From Methanobacteriota archaeon (GTDB taxonomy: Archaea > Hydrothermarchaeota > Hydrothermarchaeia > Hydrothermarchaeales > SZUA-236): a stretch of DNA of 5,533 nt. A program made the position numbers and the translations under genes. The DNA lies in contig QIDD01000087.1 of the NCBI GenBank assembly GCA_003230355.1, positions 1 to 5,533 on the forward strand, given 5' to 3'. Below the pieces are notes generated by a model. It worked only from the letters and a program-made list of their open reading frames with translations. It was not told the origin of the DNA and searched no databases. Numbering within the stretch: position 1 is the first letter of the stretch; each line of letters opens with the position of its first letter. Below, one piece after another: positions 5,110 through 5,533 of the stretch.

Positions 5110-5533
5110 TTATCTGATAAAGAGGCCTTCAAGACCTGCCGCCATAATTGAAGATGCTGTGAGATCAGCCGTGGTTCCAGGATTATATCTGTTGCCTTCG
5201 CAGCGAAGCTTTGCGTCGAAGGCGGAAATATCCTTGGCTTTGAGCCCTTTTTCAAGAATCGCCCTAGCCTCGTTACTCACCTCAATTGCTGTTTCACGAT
5301 TATTCTTGCGCTCGATCAATGTGTCAGGAACTTGTGCGAGGATTTCCATAAAACACCGCAATAGCGAGCCGCGAAAGCTGCCTGTCCTTTCAAACTCTTC
5401 TTCAAGTGCTGGCAGGCCGATTGTGAATGTAACCTCCATTTCTGTTACAAGCTCTCTTGCAATGCTGTCCCACTTTGAAACCTCAAATATATCCTGTAGA
5501 TTCATCTCTTTTTCCAAAACTTCCTGCTTTGAC
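5110..5533 (-). CDS. CitG/MdcB-family protein (triphosphoribosyl-dephospho-CoA synthase-like), C-terminal part
   Basis: The frame runs open from the window edge to a TAA at 5112-5110, giving about 141 residues; the start lies beyond 5533, so the TTG at 5517 is not the real start. The fragment carries the family's C-terminal marks: IARELVTEMEVTFTIGLPAL, QVPDTLIERK and the signature NPGTTADLTASSIMA close to the end. Bacterial CitG makes 2'-(5''-triphosphoribosyl)-3'-dephospho-CoA, the precursor of the citrate lyase prosthetic group. Archaeal members of the family usually occur without citrate lyase, so their substrate is uncertain. The N-terminal half with the PGLVD-type motif is outside the window. 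It converges on rnz with 15 bases between stop codons. The family call is firm; the bacterial product name should not be taken as this protein's function. Confidence 0.85.
   Translation of the reverse strand, partial: SKQEVLEKEMNLQDIFEVSKWDSIARELVTEMEVTFTIGLPALEEEFERTGSFRGSLLRCFMEILAQVPDTLIERKNNRETAIEVSNEARAILEKGLKAKDISAFDAKLRCEGNRYNPGTTADLTASSIMAAGLEGLFIR

Overview
The window looks archaeal, most likely from a euryarchaeon related to methanogens; that placement is an inference from gene content and signals. Promoters have TATA boxes about 24-36 bases before start codons, several genes appear leaderless or nearly so, the visible Shine-Dalgarno sites read GGTGA, and GTG/TTG starts occur. The genes (archaeal-type zinc-ribbon proteins, ArgJ, a biotin ligase with a DNA-binding domain, BioY, short-form RNase Z, a CitG-family protein) fit this. 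No mobile element, CRISPR array, rRNA or tRNA is seen, and no stretch over 300 bases lacks a gene.

Left part (1-676): the end of a double zinc-ribbon protein, then a small basic protein of unknown function on + (216-527). Facing it is a possible 32-residue membrane miniprotein on - (520-618). A palindromic A/T box at 638-652 could serve as TATA for both this miniprotein and argJ.

Middle (677-3837): argJ (ornithine acetyltransferase, arginine synthesis). Next is a two-gene unit with its own TATA box and a GGTGA ribosome site: a small coiled-coil/one-TM protein followed 5 bases later by birA (biotin-protein ligase with winged-helix DNA-binding domain). birA converges on bioY (biotin uptake, ECF S component) with a 4-base gap. 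The bioY promoter carries an inverted repeat TTGTTAACC-N14-GGTTAACAC, matching the BirA-operator pattern. The local logic reads as a closed loop: BioY imports biotin, BirA uses it to biotinylate carboxylases, and biotin-loaded BirA represses bioY.

Right part (3838-5533): a zinc-ribbon/one-TM miniprotein on -, divergent from rnz (tRNA 3' processing) on +, both with TATA boxes placed for leaderless transcripts. The window ends in the C-terminal part of a CitG-family protein on -, which is cut by the window edge.

The strongest result is the BirA-bioY operator. The less expected items are the unannotated-looking miniprotein at 520-618, a second inverted repeat bracketing the bioY TATA box, and a two-residue insertion at the ArgJ self-cleavage site. 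I see no clearly new multi-gene system.
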